A stretch of 64,000 nt of DNA, taken from Aggregatimonas sangjinii. Lineage in GTDB: Bacteria; Bacteroidota; Bacteroidia; Flavobacteriales; Flavobacteriaceae. The notes beneath the pieces are model-generated. The model worked only from the letters and a program-made list of their open reading frames with translations, did no database searches and was not told the origin of the DNA. The stretch lies in assembly GCF_005943945.1 (NCBI RefSeq), contig NZ_CP040710.1, positions 1,623,001-1,687,000 on the forward strand, read 5' to 3'. Both the position numbers and the translations under genes were made by a program. Below, one piece after another: positions 45,108 to 54,711 of the stretch (the first letter of the stretch is position 1; every line of letters starts with the position of its first letter).

Positions 45108-45854
45108 ATGAAATTACTCGAAGGGAAAAACGTAATCATCACCGGGGCAAGTAGGGGAATTGGTATGGGCATTGCCCAAGTATTCGCCGATCACGGGGCA
45201 AATGTAGCCTTCACTTATAGTTCTAGCGAGGCGCCTGCCTTGGAACTAGAGAAAGAACTGGCCGCAAAGGGGGTAAAAGCAAAGGCTTATAAAAGCAATG
45301 CTGCCAGCTTTGAACAGTCAGAGCAATTGATAGCCCAGGTACTGGAAGACTTCGGGGGCATAGACGTCCTTATCAATAACGCGGGTATTACGAAAGACAA
45401 TCTGTTGATGCGTATGGCGGAGGAGGATTTCGATACGGTAATCGAAATCAATCTGAAGTCCGTTTTCAACATGACCAAAGCAGTGCAACGCACCATGCTT
45501 AAACAACGCAAGGGCTCGATTATCAACATGAGTAGTGTTGTGGGTGTAAAGGGAAATGCCGGTCAAACGAACTATGCTGCTTCCAAAGCGGGAATGATAG
45601 GGTTTACGAAGTCCGTAGCCTTGGAGCTCGGCTCTCGGAATATTCGTTGCAATGCCATCGCGCCCGGTTTTATCGAAACGGAAATGACGGCCAAGCTGGA
45701 TGAGAAAACTGTTCAGGGTTGGCGAGACGGCATTCCATTGAAACGCGGTGGAAGCCCCGAGGATATCGCCAATGCCTGTCTGTTTTTTGCTTCCGACCTT
45801 TCAGACTATGTTACCGGACAAGTATTGAATGTAGATGGCGGCATGCTTACCTAG
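45108..45854 (+). CDS. fabG: 3-oxoacyl-ACP reductase
   Basis: 248 residues, a classical short-chain dehydrogenase. It has the NADP site GASRGIGMGIA, the NNAG motif, the catalytic Ser in NMSSVVGVKGN and YAASK, and a C-terminal 'DYVTGQVLNVDGGM', all typical of FabG. It reduces 3-oxoacyl-ACP in fatty acid elongation. Other SDR substrates cannot be fully excluded, but the close match to FabG and the nearby lipid genes favour this. It is preceded by its own promoter. Confidence 0.93.
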   Translation: MKLLEGKNVIITGASRGIGMGIAQVFADHGANVAFTYSSSEAPALELEKELAAKGVKAKAYKSNAASFEQSEQLIAQVLEDFGGIDVLINNAGITKDNLLMRMAEEDFDTVIEINLKSVFNMTKAVQRTMLKQRKGSIINMSSVVGVKGNAGQTNYAASKAGMIGFTKSVALELGSRNIRCNAIAPGFIETEMTAKLDEKTVQGWRDGIPLKRGGSPEDIANACLFFASDLSDYVTGQVLNVDGGMLT

Positions 45855-45950
45855 TGCAAATGATTTATAACTTCGGAATTCAAAAGTATTTCGAAATCAT
45901 AACCACCAATCCGTTAACCATAACAAACTAAAGAAGGGGCGTTCCTTTTA

Positions 45951-47972
45951 ATGGATACTCAAACGATTTTATTTATTTTTTTAGCGGCCGTAATCGCACT
46001 TGCCCTAGTATTTTTTCAATATTTTTTTAAAGCAAAAAAGCGAGGAAAACTATCGCTAGGGTTGTCTTTTTTGCGTTTTCTTACCTGGTTCGGAGCTTTG
46101 CTTCTCCTGATTAATCCAAAATTCACCAAAAACGATTACCGTATCGAAAAGACCAATCTCATGGTTTTGGTCGATAATTCGTCTTCAATGCAAGACTCCG
46201 AGATAGCGGAAACTTTGCAGTCTCTCAAAGAAAGACAGGAATTGGCCGATAAATTCGATATCAACTATCACAGTTTTGGGAATCAACTGAATGCCGGCGA
46301 TAGCCTTACCTACGCCGAGGGCAATACCAATATTGCCAAGGCCTTGAAATCGTTAAAAACCATTTACGGTACGACCAATGGAGCCGTGGTGTTGCTGTCG
46401 GATGGCAATCAGACCCTTGGAGAAGACTATGAATTTTATGCCAAAAATTTACAACTCCCTGTTTATCCTCTAGTAATTGGCGACACGACCACCTACGAAG
46501 ACCTTCGTATCGATCAGGTGAACGTAAACAAATATGCCTTTCTCAAGAATAAATTTCCGATCGAGAGCTATATATCCTACCAAGGACAAGGTTCGGTTTC
46601 GGCCACGGTAGCTATCACCGTCGACGGAAAATCGGTGTATAAAGAGAACATCGATTTCAATACTACCTCCAAAACCAAGATGGTCAATACCCTTTTAAAT
46701 GCCAGTTCTGTCGGGGTAAAGAACATCCGAATTTCGGTATCCGGGTTAAATCAGGAACGCAACACGCAAAACAATAGTCGATCAGTAGCTGTAGAGGTCA
46801 TCGATGAGAAAACGAATGTGATGATCATCTCCGATGTGTTGCATCCCGATATCGGGGCGTTGAAAAAGGCTATCGAAAGTAATGAGCAGCGGGCCGTATC
46901 CATCCAGAAAAGTACTGCAAATACGAGCGACTTCGACGAGGTAAATCTTTTTATCCTCTACCAGCCTAAGGCATCGTTTAAGGGCGTTTATGAATTCATC
47001 CAACAGAAAAAAGCAAATTCCCTCACCATAGTCGGCCCGAAGACGGATTTGAATTTCGTGAATTCCGTTCAGCGAACATTCAATCAACAGCTATTCAATT
47101 ATACCGAGGAGACCACACCGGATGTGAATCCCGGTTTTTCGTTCTTTGACGTGTCCGATTTTTCCGTGGATGATTTTCCGCCGCTTGATGCGAATATGGG
47201 CACCATCAATATCAACAAGCCAGGGGAAACCATATTGAGTCGTAAGGTGCGCGGTGTTAGTTTAAAGGAACCCTTGTTGCACTTGACGGAACAGGACGGG
47301 CAACGGGAGGCCATGCTTTTCGGGGAGAATATTTGGAAATGGCGCGTACAGAGCTATCGAAATGCCAAAAACTTCAAAAATTTTGACGAATTTATTGGAA
47401 AGCTAGTTCGCTACCTGGCCATTACAAAGCCAAAGACCCGATTTTCCTTGGATTACGAATCGGTGTATGAAGGTGCGAACGATGCGAAAATTGAAGCTAC
47501 CTACTTTGATAAGGCTTACGAATTTAATCCAAACGCCGTCATTGATTTAGAATTAAAGCACACCGAAAGTGGTAAAGTCAGCCAATTGACCATGCTCTTG
47601 AAAAATGGATATTTTGAGGCGGATTTGACCAACCTTGCCCCGGGCAAATATAATTTTACGGCAAAAGTAGCCACTGAAAATCTGACCAAATCAGGTAGCT
47701 TTACCATACTCGATTTTGACGTAGAAAAACGCTTCTTGTCAAGTAACTATAAAAAACTCGATCGTTTGGCGAGCAACACTTCGGGCAAAAGCTATTTTTC
47801 GAATGATGTAATAGCCTTGGGCGATTCGCTCATGGCCTCCGATCGCTTTTTACCGGTGCAAAAGAGCGAGCAAAATATTGTGTCCTTAATTGATTTTCGA
47901 CTACTTTTAGGCATAATTGCATTAACGCTCGCATTAGAGTGGTTCATAAGAAAATACAACGGTTTAAACTAG
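45951..47972 (+). CDS. Membrane-anchored VWA-domain protein
   Basis: 673 residues. Two membrane helices at the N-terminus (about 5-25 and 38-58) and one at the C-terminus (about 650-668) bracket a periplasmic body. A VWA domain lies at about 68-200, with the MIDAS motif VDNSSSM, LLSDGNQT and the usual later Thr. The middle and C-terminal parts are Ig-like or DUF-type and resemble BatA/BatB-adjacent large membrane VWA proteins of Bacteroidota. Function is unknown; ligand or metal-dependent protein binding at the inner membrane is the likely role. SPFH follows after 60 bp. Confidence 0.85.
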   Translation: MDTQTILFIFLAAVIALALVFFQYFFKAKKRGKLSLGLSFLRFLTWFGALLLLINPKFTKNDYRIEKTNLMVLVDNSSSMQDSEIAETLQSLKERQELADKFDINYHSFGNQLNAGDSLTYAEGNTNIAKALKSLKTIYGTTNGAVVLLSDGNQTLGEDYEFYAKNLQLPVYPLVIGDTTTYEDLRIDQVNVNKYAFLKNKFPIESYISYQGQGSVSATVAITVDGKSVYKENIDFNTTSKTKMVNTLLNASSVGVKNIRISVSGLNQERNTQNNSRSVAVEVIDEKTNVMIISDVLHPDIGALKKAIESNEQRAVSIQKSTANTSDFDEVNLFILYQPKASFKGVYEFIQQKKANSLTIVGPKTDLNFVNSVQRTFNQQLFNYTEETTPDVNPGFSFFDVSDFSVDDFPPLDANMGTININKPGETILSRKVRGVSLKEPLLHLTEQDGQREAMLFGENIWKWRVQSYRNAKNFKNFDEFIGKLVRYLAITKPKTRFSLDYESVYEGANDAKIEATYFDKAYEFNPNAVIDLELKHTESGKVSQLTMLLKNGYFEADLTNLAPGKYNFTAKVATENLTKSGSFTILDFDVEKRFLSSNYKKLDRLASNTSGKSYFSNDVIALGDSLMASDRFLPVQKSEQNIVSLIDFRLLLGIIALTLALEWFIRKYNGLN

Positions 47973-48032
47973 AAATCGTTATTAGCATATTCAATATAAA
48001 TTTTAGATCAATCCCTTAAAAAACAGAACATT

Positions 48033-48848
48033 ATGGATAAATTACCTAAAGTAGCACTACCCATTATTTTTGCGGTTATTGTGCTTGTCATTTTATTATC
48101 AAAATCAGCGATTACCATTGGCTCGGGTGAGGCCGGAGTATTATATAAGACTTTCGGTGGGGGTGTAGTTACCGAAGAGCCACCCATGGGCGAAGGTTTT
48201 CATATCGTAGCGCCGTGGAACAAAGTCTTTATTTACGAAGTGAGACAGCAAGAGGTATTCGAAAAAATGCAAGTGTTGTCCTCGAACGGACTAGAAATAA
48301 AACTGGATGCTTCTGCTTGGTTTCAACCGAAACGCGATGTTTTGGGTAAATTACACCAAGAGAAAGGTACCGAATATATTCAACGTGTGCTGCTGCCCAC
48401 GATACGCTCTGCCGCGCGAAGTGTAGTAGGCCGATATACTCCAGAACAATTATACTCGAGTAAGCGAGACGCTATTCAGGCCGAAATTTACGAGGAAACC
48501 AAGAAAATCGTAGACGGTCAATACATTCAATTGAATGAAGTATTGGTTCGGGATGTAACCTTACCTGCGACCATCAAAGAAGCTATCGAACGGAAATTAA
48601 AGCAGGAACAGGAGTCTTTAGAATATGAGTTTAGATTGGTGACCGCCAAAAAAGAAGCGGAGAAAGTAACCATTGAAGCACAAGGTAAGGCAGATGCCAA
48701 CAAAATACTAAGTGCCTCGCTAACCGATAAGATCCTTCAGGATAAGGGCATCGATGCGACCTTGATGTTATCGCAGTCACCTAATGCCAAAGTGGTTATC
48801 GTGGGTAGCGGCGATTCGGGTCTTCCTTTGATTTTAGGGAATAACTAA
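48033..48848 (+). CDS. Prohibitin/SPFH-family membrane protein
   Basis: 271 residues. One N-terminal membrane helix (about 7-24) is followed by the SPFH/band 7 domain (about 28-195; 'GEGFHIVAPWNKVFIYEVRQQ' and 'IRSAARSVVGRYTPEQLY') and a coiled coil rich in Glu/Lys/Ala (about 195-240). Prohibitins form large ring assemblies at membranes and interact with the FtsH protease. Its C-terminus ends with Gly-rich LPLILGNN. It is the last gene before the his leader region. Confidence 0.92.
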   Translation: MDKLPKVALPIIFAVIVLVILLSKSAITIGSGEAGVLYKTFGGGVVTEEPPMGEGFHIVAPWNKVFIYEVRQQEVFEKMQVLSSNGLEIKLDASAWFQPKRDVLGKLHQEKGTEYIQRVLLPTIRSAARSVVGRYTPEQLYSSKRDAIQAEIYEETKKIVDGQYIQLNEVLVRDVTLPATIKEAIERKLKQEQESLEYEFRLVTAKKEAEKVTIEAQGKADANKILSASLTDKILQDKGIDATLMLSQSPNAKVVIVGSGDSGLPLILGNN

Positions 48849-48899
48849 ACTACTTTTTTAACTTGCCGACGGGCATTTTGTATAAATTGTAACTATTCT

Positions 48900-48930
48900 T
48901 TTGTTAAATCAAGAATACGTTTTACTTTTA
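48900..48930 (+). promoter_or_regulatory. Promoter of the histidine operon
   Basis: TTTG at 48900-48903, exactly 19 bp, then TACTTTTA at 48923-48930, matching the Bacteroidota -33/-7 consensus with one mismatch. Transcription would start near 48936, only a few bases before the leader-peptide ATG. Confidence 0.7.
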
Positions 48931-48937
48931 CGACATC

Positions 48938-48991
48938 ATGAGAAACAAAAAAACACACCATCATTTTTATCACTGCGCTCAGGCGAGGTAA
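48938..48991 (+). CDS. hisL: his operon leader peptide (17 residues)
   Basis: An ATG at 48938 opens a 17-codon frame, MRNKKTHHHFYHCAQAR, ending TAA. Four of six consecutive residues are His (codons CAC CAT CAT ... CAC), a composition that is only expected for a histidine-operon leader. It lies between the his promoter and a terminator, with hisG next. Ribosome stalling at the His codons would report low histidyl-tRNA. The name hisL is by analogy with the enterobacterial leader; there is no sequence homology to claim. Confidence 0.88.
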   Translation: MRNKKTHHHFYHCAQAR

Positions 48992-49052
48992 AGATGTATT
49001 GTAGTGTTACAACATAATTTACGACCCGTTTGAGAAATCAAGCGGGTTTTTT
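48978..49052 (+). terminator. his transcription attenuator (terminator and competing antiterminator)
   Basis: The terminator stem pairs acccgtttg (49024-49032) with caagcgggt (49039-49047), followed by a T-run to 49052. The left arm plus two bases (49024-49034) can instead pair with ctcaggcgaggt (48978-48989) over 11 base pairs with one bulged A and two G-U pairs, which would prevent the terminator. The antiterminator strand overlaps the last codons of the leader peptide, so a ribosome stalled at the His codons leaves it free, whereas a ribosome that reaches the stop codon covers it. This is the classic logic of amino-acid attenuation. Confidence 0.82.
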
Positions 49053-49102
49053 CATTGAATAATTCCAACATCACCGCGTTTGTAGGAATAAAAATAAAAC
49101 CT

Positions 49103-49957
49103 ATGAAAATAAGAATAGCCATTCAAAAGTCTGGCAGGCTTAACGAAGATTCACTGCGAATCTTAAAAGATTGTGGTATATCTATCGACAATGGCAAAGA
49201 TCAGTTAAAAGCATCTTCCAGGAATTTCCCTATGGAAGTGTTTTACCTAAGGAATGGCGATATTCCTCAATATCTAAGGGACGGTGTGGTCGACATCGCG
49301 ATTATAGGAGAGAACGTCCTTATCGAAAAAGGGGAGGACATTAGGGTGGCCGAAAAACTCGGATTTTCCAAATGCAAAGTTTCGTTGGCGATTCCCAAAG
49401 GGGTTTCATATAATTCGATACAGGATTTGGAAGGAAAGCGTATCGCAACCTCTTATCCGAACACGGTCAAGAATTATCTCAGTGAAAAGGGAGTAAAAGC
49501 CGACCTGCATATCATAAGCGGATCGGTAGAAATTGCCCCGAATATCGGTTTGGCCGACGCCATTTGTGACATCGTCTCCAGCGGAAGTACCCTTTTTAAG
49601 AATAACTTGAAGGAGGTGGAGGTCATGTTGAAAAGCGAGGCGGTGTTGGCGGTGTCCCCGCAAATTACCGAAGAAAGAAAGCAATTATTGCAAAAACTTC
49701 AATTCCGGATTCAATCCGTCCTACGTGCACGACAATCAAAATATGTGTTATTGAATGCCCCTGACGAGAGTTTAAAAGATATTATCGCACTGTTGCCCGG
49801 CATGCGAAGCCCGACCGTATTGCCCTTGGCGGAAGAAGGGTGGAGCTCAGTGCATACAGTGATTAATAAGGATAAATTTTGGGAGGTCATTGACGAGCTG
49901 AAATTAGCGGGTGCCGAAGGGATTTTGGTGTGCGAAATAGAGAAAATGGTATTGTAA
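49103..49957 (+). CDS. hisG: ATP phosphoribosyltransferase, long form
   Basis: 284 residues from the ATG at 49103 (MKIRIAIQKSGRLN); an upstream frame from 49055 lies in the terminator tail and is not used. It has the two catalytic lobes (about 1-200), with 'VDIAIIGENVLIEKGED' and 'GLADAICDIVSSGSTLFKN' (phosphoribosyl site), and the C-terminal regulatory domain (about 210-284) of the long, histidine-inhibited form, so no HisZ is needed. It starts histidine synthesis from ATP and PRPP. It is the first gene after the attenuator. Confidence 0.96.
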   Translation: MKIRIAIQKSGRLNEDSLRILKDCGISIDNGKDQLKASSRNFPMEVFYLRNGDIPQYLRDGVVDIAIIGENVLIEKGEDIRVAEKLGFSKCKVSLAIPKGVSYNSIQDLEGKRIATSYPNTVKNYLSEKGVKADLHIISGSVEIAPNIGLADAICDIVSSGSTLFKNNLKEVEVMLKSEAVLAVSPQITEERKQLLQKLQFRIQSVLRARQSKYVLLNAPDESLKDIIALLPGMRSPTVLPLAEEGWSSVHTVINKDKFWEVIDELKLAGAEGILVCEIEKMVL

Positions 49958-49968
49958 CCGTTGTACTG

Positions 49969-50403
49969 ATGAAAAATAGGTTTGACATCAATATAATTCC
50001 TGAAAATCGGCTCGAATCTATTCTTCCCTTGGTAGATTTGTTGAATAATGGGGCCATCCCGTATGAATTGCTCCGTGAGCGATTACAGCATATGATTGCG
50101 ATGGGCTCTTATAAGTGTATTGGTATATATGAGGCGGATGAACTAATAGGTATCTGTGGCGTATGGATTTTGAACAAGTTTTATGTAGGAAAGCACATCG
50201 AGCCGGATAATGTCTTTATAAAGAAGAAATATCGCAACCAAGGAGTTGGTCATCTTTTGATGGAATGGCTTTTTGAATATGCGAAGGAAATCGATTGCCT
50301 TGCTTCCAAAGTGAATTGCTACGTTGAAAATAAAAAGGGAAATGTGTTTTGGGAAAGCCATGGTTACCAGACCGTGGCCTTTCACAAATCGAAAAAAATA
50401 TAG
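49969..50403 (+). CDS. GNAT-family N-acetyltransferase within the his operon
   Basis: 144 residues from the ATG at 49969 (MKNRFDINIIPENRL), 11 bp after the hisG stop; a GTG at 49930 would overlap hisG. The acetyl-CoA motif is KKYRNQGVGHLLMEWLF and the C-terminal strand region is FWESHGYQTVAFHKSKKI. The substrate cannot be inferred. It is spaced 9 bp before hisD, so it is expressed with the operon. Two other GNAT genes lie further along in the same operon, in different families by sequence. Confidence 0.88.
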   Translation: MKNRFDINIIPENRLESILPLVDLLNNGAIPYELLRERLQHMIAMGSYKCIGIYEADELIGICGVWILNKFYVGKHIEPDNVFIKKKYRNQGVGHLLMEWLFEYAKEIDCLASKVNCYVENKKGNVFWESHGYQTVAFHKSKKI

Positions 50404-50412
50404 AACGCGGGA

Positions 50413-51699
50413 ATGAAGAAGATAGAGAACCCTAAAAGGGATGATTGGAAAAACGTTTTAAAGCGACCTACGCAAACGGTAGCCGATATTGAGGGTACGG
50501 TGACTTCCATTTTTAAAGAAGTCGCTAAAAACGGTGACACCGCCATTCGAGAATATACCCACAAGTTTGATCAAGTGGCACTGGAGGATTTAAAAGTTAC
50601 CGAAAATGAAATCATTAGTGCCAAAGCGCTTGTTTCAGATGAGCTAAAAAAGGCCATTCAATTGGCAAAACGTAATATCGAGCGTTTTCACAAGGCTCAA
50701 AAAACGGATAGGATTACCGTTGAAACCTCTGAAGGAGTATCGTGTTGGCAGGAAAAACGGCCCATTCAAAAAGTCGGCTTGTATATTCCCGGGGGTACGG
50801 CGCCGTTATTTTCTACCATTCTTATGTTGGCGGTACCTGCGACAATAGCGGGCTGCACGGAAATTGTATTGTGTACGCCTCCCAACAAAGAAGGAAAGGT
50901 CGATCCGGCAATCCTATACACTGCGGATTTATGCGGAGTTACCCAAATTTTTAAAGTTGGGGGAATTCAGGCGATAGCGGGAATGACCTTCGGCACGGAG
51001 TGTATTCCACAGGTTTACAAAATATTCGGTCCAGGGAATCAATATGTCACGGTCGCCAAACAAATCGCTACAAAACACGGGGTAGCCATCGATATGCCGG
51101 CGGGGCCCAGTGAGTTGCTGGTCGTTGCAGATGATACGGCCGATTCCGCCTTCGTAGCTTCTGATTTGTTGAGTCAGGCAGAGCACGGTATCGATAGCCA
51201 AGTGATTTTGGTTTCCACCTCAAAAAAACTGATTGCCGAAGTCGAGGCTGAAGTCGAACAACAACTAAAGGTGTTACCTAGAAAGGAAATTGCCCAGCAG
51301 GCCATTGCCAACAGCAAGATGATTTATGTGGAAGACGACCAAACGGCACTCGATTTAATCAATGAATACGGCCCGGAGCACCTTATCGTTTGTGTCGCCG
51401 ATACCGATTTCTATGTAAACCATATAGCCAATGCAGGTTCGGTATTTATCGGTAATTATACACCAGAAAGTGCGGGGGACTATGCTTCGGGCACAAATCA
51501 TACCTTGCCCACGAACGGCTATGCCAAACAGTATAGTGGTGTCAATTTAGACAGTTTCATGAAGAGTATGACCTTTCAACACATTTCGGAGGAAGGTATC
51601 AAAGCAATAGGAAGCGCCATTGAGACTATGGCCGAGGCGGAGGGTCTGCAAGCACATAAAAATGCGGTAAGCTTGCGGTTGAAAAGTCTAAAGGATTAA
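50413..51699 (+). CDS. hisD: Histidinol dehydrogenase
   Basis: 428 residues, standard HisD length. It has the NAD region 'GLYIPGGTAPLFSTILMLAVPA' split over 'YIPGG', the 'GPGNQYVTVAKQ' and AIDMPAGPSELLVVADD motifs, zinc ligands near 'LSQAEHGIDSQV', and NYTPESAGDYASGTNHTLPT near the C-terminus. It carries out the last two oxidations from histidinol to histidine. The gene is in the operon 9 bp after a GNAT gene and about 140 bp before hisC. Confidence 0.97.
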   Translation: MKKIENPKRDDWKNVLKRPTQTVADIEGTVTSIFKEVAKNGDTAIREYTHKFDQVALEDLKVTENEIISAKALVSDELKKAIQLAKRNIERFHKAQKTDRITVETSEGVSCWQEKRPIQKVGLYIPGGTAPLFSTILMLAVPATIAGCTEIVLCTPPNKEGKVDPAILYTADLCGVTQIFKVGGIQAIAGMTFGTECIPQVYKIFGPGNQYVTVAKQIATKHGVAIDMPAGPSELLVVADDTADSAFVASDLLSQAEHGIDSQVILVSTSKKLIAEVEAEVEQQLKVLPRKEIAQQAIANSKMIYVEDDQTALDLINEYGPEHLIVCVADTDFYVNHIANAGSVFIGNYTPESAGDYASGTNHTLPTNGYAKQYSGVNLDSFMKSMTFQHISEEGIKAIGSAIETMAEAEGLQAHKNAVSLRLKSLKD

Positions 51700-51837
51700 A
51701 TTCGGGTAATTTATGATCCTTCTTTTTATAAGGAGATGGATTTCGATTATTTTAATTAGCGATCATAGCATGTAGTGACAATAGTATTAAATGCTTTGCT
51801 AAACCCCAGTGCAATGGGAGGCAGTAAAAACGAATTC

Positions 51838-52884
51838 ATGGGTTTTGATTTGAACAATATCATTAGGGAAAACATCAAGGGTTTAAAACCGTATAGCTCT
51901 GCCCGTGACGAGTATGTTTCGAACGGTTCGGGTATGGTGTATATGGATGCCAATGAGAATCCGTTCGAGAACGGGGTAAATCGATATCCTGATCCGCAGC
52001 AACGAACGCTTAAAGGATTGTTGGCCAAACAAAAAGAAGTTAGCACCGAGAATATTTTACTGGGCAACGGAAGTGATGAAGTGTTGGACCTTCTGTTTAG
52101 GGCATTCTGCGAACCCAAAGAGGATAATATCATTACCCTACCGCCCACGTATGGCATGTATGGCGTACTTGCAGGTTTAAATGGGGTGGAAAATCGAGAG
52201 CTTCTATTGAACAAGGATTTTCAACCGGACGTAGAGGCCATCTTGAACGCGGTCGATTTCAATTCGAAACTGCTTTTTATTTGTTCTCCCAATAATCCGA
52301 CAGGAAATAGCATTTCAAATGAACACATTACCGCCTTATTGCGAGAATTCAATGGCCTGGTCATCGTAGATGAAGCCTATATCGACTTTTGTGATGCGAG
52401 CAGTTGGGTATCCAAACTTGCGGAATTTCCGAATTTGGTCGTTACCCAAACCTTTTCGAAAGCCTACGGCATGGCCGGTATACGCTTGGGAATCTGTGTG
52501 GCAGCCAAAGAAATCATAGCTGTCCTTAATAAAATCAAACCTCCGTATAACGTAAACGAATTAACGCAGCAAAAAGCCTTGGAAAGATTGTCCTATGGGC
52601 TTCGAATTATCTCAGAGGTTTCAGAGATTAAAGAACAGAAGGGTCTGGTTGCCCAAGTATTGTCCAGTATCCCCTTTGTACAGGAGGTCTATCCTTCCGA
52701 CGCGAATTTTCTTTTGGTTCGGGTAGATGATGCCGATTTGCGCTATACACAACTCCTTGAAAAGGGAATCGTGGTCAGGAACCGAAGTTCGCAACCGCTG
52801 TGCAAAAATACGTTGAGGATAACGATCGGCACCCCCGAAGAGAATATTAAACTGATCGGGGTCTTAAAAGAATTGGAGAAATGA
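51838..52884 (+). CDS. hisC: Histidinol-phosphate aminotransferase
   Basis: 348 residues from the ATG at 51838 ([20 protein letters not shown]), the usual N-terminus; codons upstream to 51775 are in frame but add a stretch with no family match. A GGAGG at 51818-51822 is 16 bp upstream. PLP motifs are [30 protein letters not shown] and [14 protein letters not shown] with the PLP Lys. It transfers the amino group to imidazole-acetol phosphate. Its stop overlaps the ATG of hisB by 4 bp. Confidence 0.95.
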   Translation: MGFDLNNIIRENIKGLKPYSSARDEYVSNGSGMVYMDANENPFENGVNRYPDPQQRTLKGLLAKQKEVSTENILLGNGSDEVLDLLFRAFCEPKEDNIITLPPTYGMYGVLAGLNGVENRELLLNKDFQPDVEAILNAVDFNSKLLFICSPNNPTGNSISNEHITALLREFNGLVIVDEAYIDFCDASSWVSKLAEFPNLVVTQTFSKAYGMAGIRLGICVAAKEIIAVLNKIKPPYNVNELTQQKALERLSYGLRIISEVSEIKEQKGLVAQVLSSIPFVQEVYPSDANFLLVRVDDADLRYTQLLEKGIVVRNRSSQPLCKNTLRITIGTPEENIKLIGVLKELEK

Positions 52885-54014
52885 AAAAAGTTTTATTTAT
52901 AGACCGCGACGGTACCATCATCAAAGAAACCGTCGATGAACAAATCGATGCTTTCGAAAAAATGATTTTCTACCCAAAGGCATTTACTTATCTCGGTAAA
53001 ATCGCCAGGGAACTCGATTATGAATTGGTTATGATCACCAACCAAGATGGTTTGGGTACCGACGTTTTTCCAGAGGAAACTTTTTGGCCGGTGCACAATT
53101 TTATCCTCAAATCGTTTGAAAATGAAGGTGTTATTTTCGATAAGGTTTTCCTGGATCGCACCTTTCCACATCAAAATGCGGATACACGAAAACCGGGTAC
53201 GGGCTTACTTACCGAATATTTTTCAGATACTTACGATTTAATGAATTCCTTTGTTATCGGGGATCGTTTGACCGATATGGAGCTTGCCAAAAACCTGGGT
53301 TCCCATGGTATTTTCATAAACGACAATACCCATTTGGGTACCGAAGAAATTACCGTTAAAAGAGACGCGCTCGATAATGTAATCGCCTTGGAGAGTAATG
53401 ATTGGGAAAAGATTTACGAATTTTTGAAGTTAGCGGAAAGAACTGGCGAAATTCAGAGGAAGACAAATGAGACCGATATTAAGATACAGCTGAACCTGGA
53501 TGGCACCGGAAAGAGCGACATCAAAACCGGCTTGTCCTTTTTCGATCACATGCTGGACCAATTGGCCCGTCACGGTCAAATGGACCTGACCATTGAAGTA
53601 GATGGGGATTTGGAGGTAGATGAACATCATACCATAGAAGACACGGCCATCGCCTTGGGCGAGGTATTTCATGATGCCTTGGGCAACAAATTGGGCATCG
53701 AACGCTATGGCTTTTGTTTACCCATGGATGATTGCTTGGCCCAGGTCGCGATTGATTTTGGCGGGCGAAACTGGCTGGTTTGGGAGGCCGATTTCAAGAG
53801 GGAAAAAGTGGGCGATATGCCAACGGAGATGTTCCATCACTTTTTTAAATCATTTACCGATGGCGCAAAGGCGAATCTGAATATCAAGGCCGAGGGCATT
53901 AATGAGCACCATAAGATTGAAGCGATTTTCAAGGCTTTTGCAAAATCCATCAAAATGGCGGTAAAAAGGGATGTTGAAAAAATGGTACTGCCTTCAACGA
54001 AAGGTATGTTGTAA
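52881..54014 (+). CDS. hisB: Bifunctional histidinol-phosphatase / imidazoleglycerol-phosphate dehydratase
   Basis: 377 residues. The N-terminal HAD phosphatase (about 1-165) starts [15 protein letters not shown] with the nucleophile Asp. The IGPD domain (about 185-377) has '[17 protein letters not shown]', [22 protein letters not shown] and [13 protein letters not shown], containing the manganese-binding His pairs. It catalyses steps 6 and 8 of histidine synthesis. It overlaps hisC by 4 bp, indicating translational coupling. The enterobacterial type of fusion is common in Bacteroidota. Confidence 0.97.
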   Translation: MKKVLFIDRDGTIIKETVDEQIDAFEKMIFYPKAFTYLGKIARELDYELVMITNQDGLGTDVFPEETFWPVHNFILKSFENEGVIFDKVFLDRTFPHQNADTRKPGTGLLTEYFSDTYDLMNSFVIGDRLTDMELAKNLGSHGIFINDNTHLGTEEITVKRDALDNVIALESNDWEKIYEFLKLAERTGEIQRKTNETDIKIQLNLDGTGKSDIKTGLSFFDHMLDQLARHGQMDLTIEVDGDLEVDEHHTIEDTAIALGEVFHDALGNKLGIERYGFCLPMDDCLAQVAIDFGGRNWLVWEADFKREKVGDMPTEMFHHFFKSFTDGAKANLNIKAEGINEHHKIEAIFKAFAKSIKMAVKRDVEKMVLPSTKGML

Positions 54015-54061
54015 ATGCCCACACTTTACCTTCGCATGGAGAAGGGGCTAAATACGAATGA

Positions 54062-54709
54062 ATGAACAACCAAAATAAAGCTTCACTTAGTACTTCCTCT
54101 CGTGGTAAGGCAGGGGAACAAAAGGGAGCATCGATTGTAATCATCGACTACGGTGCTGGCAACATACAAAGCATCAAATTCGCTATTTGGCGTTTGGGTT
54201 ACGAGGCGGTCTTAAGTAATGATGTGGACGAAATTCGAAAGGCGGAAAAAGTAATTTTTCCGGGAGTGGGCGAGGCAAGTAGTGCAATGAAAAAGCTGAA
54301 GGCCAGTGGGTTGGACGCTATCGTACCAACTCTAAAACAGCCAGTTTTAGGTATTTGCTTGGGGATGCAATTGATGTGTACTTCCTCTGAGGAAGGCGAT
54401 ACCGAGGGTTTGGGAATTTTTGATGTCAAGGTAGTTAAGTTTTCGAATACCGTAAAGGTACCGCAAATAGGTTGGAACCAAATCAGTAACTTGAAATCGA
54501 AGCTTTTCAACGGCGTCGCAGAGAAAGAGCATATTTATTTGGTGCATAGCTTTTACGCACCCCTATGTAGCGCGACCATTGCCGAATCGGATTACGAATT
54601 ACGGTATAGTGCGGCGTTACAAAAAGATAATTTTTATGGCACCCAATTTCACCCGGAAAAGAGTAGTGAAGTTGGGGCCCACATATTGAAGAATTTTTTG
54701 AAAATGTAA
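54062..54709 (+). CDS. hisH: Imidazole glycerol phosphate synthase, glutaminase subunit
   Basis: 215 residues. Glutamine amidotransferase class I: nucleophile Cys in LGICLGMQLM, and His and Glu in TQFHPEKSS near the end. The enzyme core begins at ASIVIIDYGAGNIQ, about residue 23; the 22 residues before it are Ser/Gly/Lys/Gln-rich with no family counterpart. No start codon nearer the core exists, so the ATG at 54062 is used. It supplies ammonia to HisF. The GNAT gene follows after 2 bp. Confidence 0.94.
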   Translation: MNNQNKASLSTSSRGKAGEQKGASIVIIDYGAGNIQSIKFAIWRLGYEAVLSNDVDEIRKAEKVIFPGVGEASSAMKKLKASGLDAIVPTLKQPVLGICLGMQLMCTSSEEGDTEGLGIFDVKVVKFSNTVKVPQIGWNQISNLKSKLFNGVAEKEHIYLVHSFYAPLCSATIAESDYELRYSAALQKDNFYGTQFHPEKSSEVGAHILKNFLKM

Positions 54710-54711
54710 GG

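Noticed and set aside
45719-45931. Plus-strand frame overlapping the end of fabG
   Set aside because: Shifted frame over the strongly conserved fabG C-terminus; no independent support.
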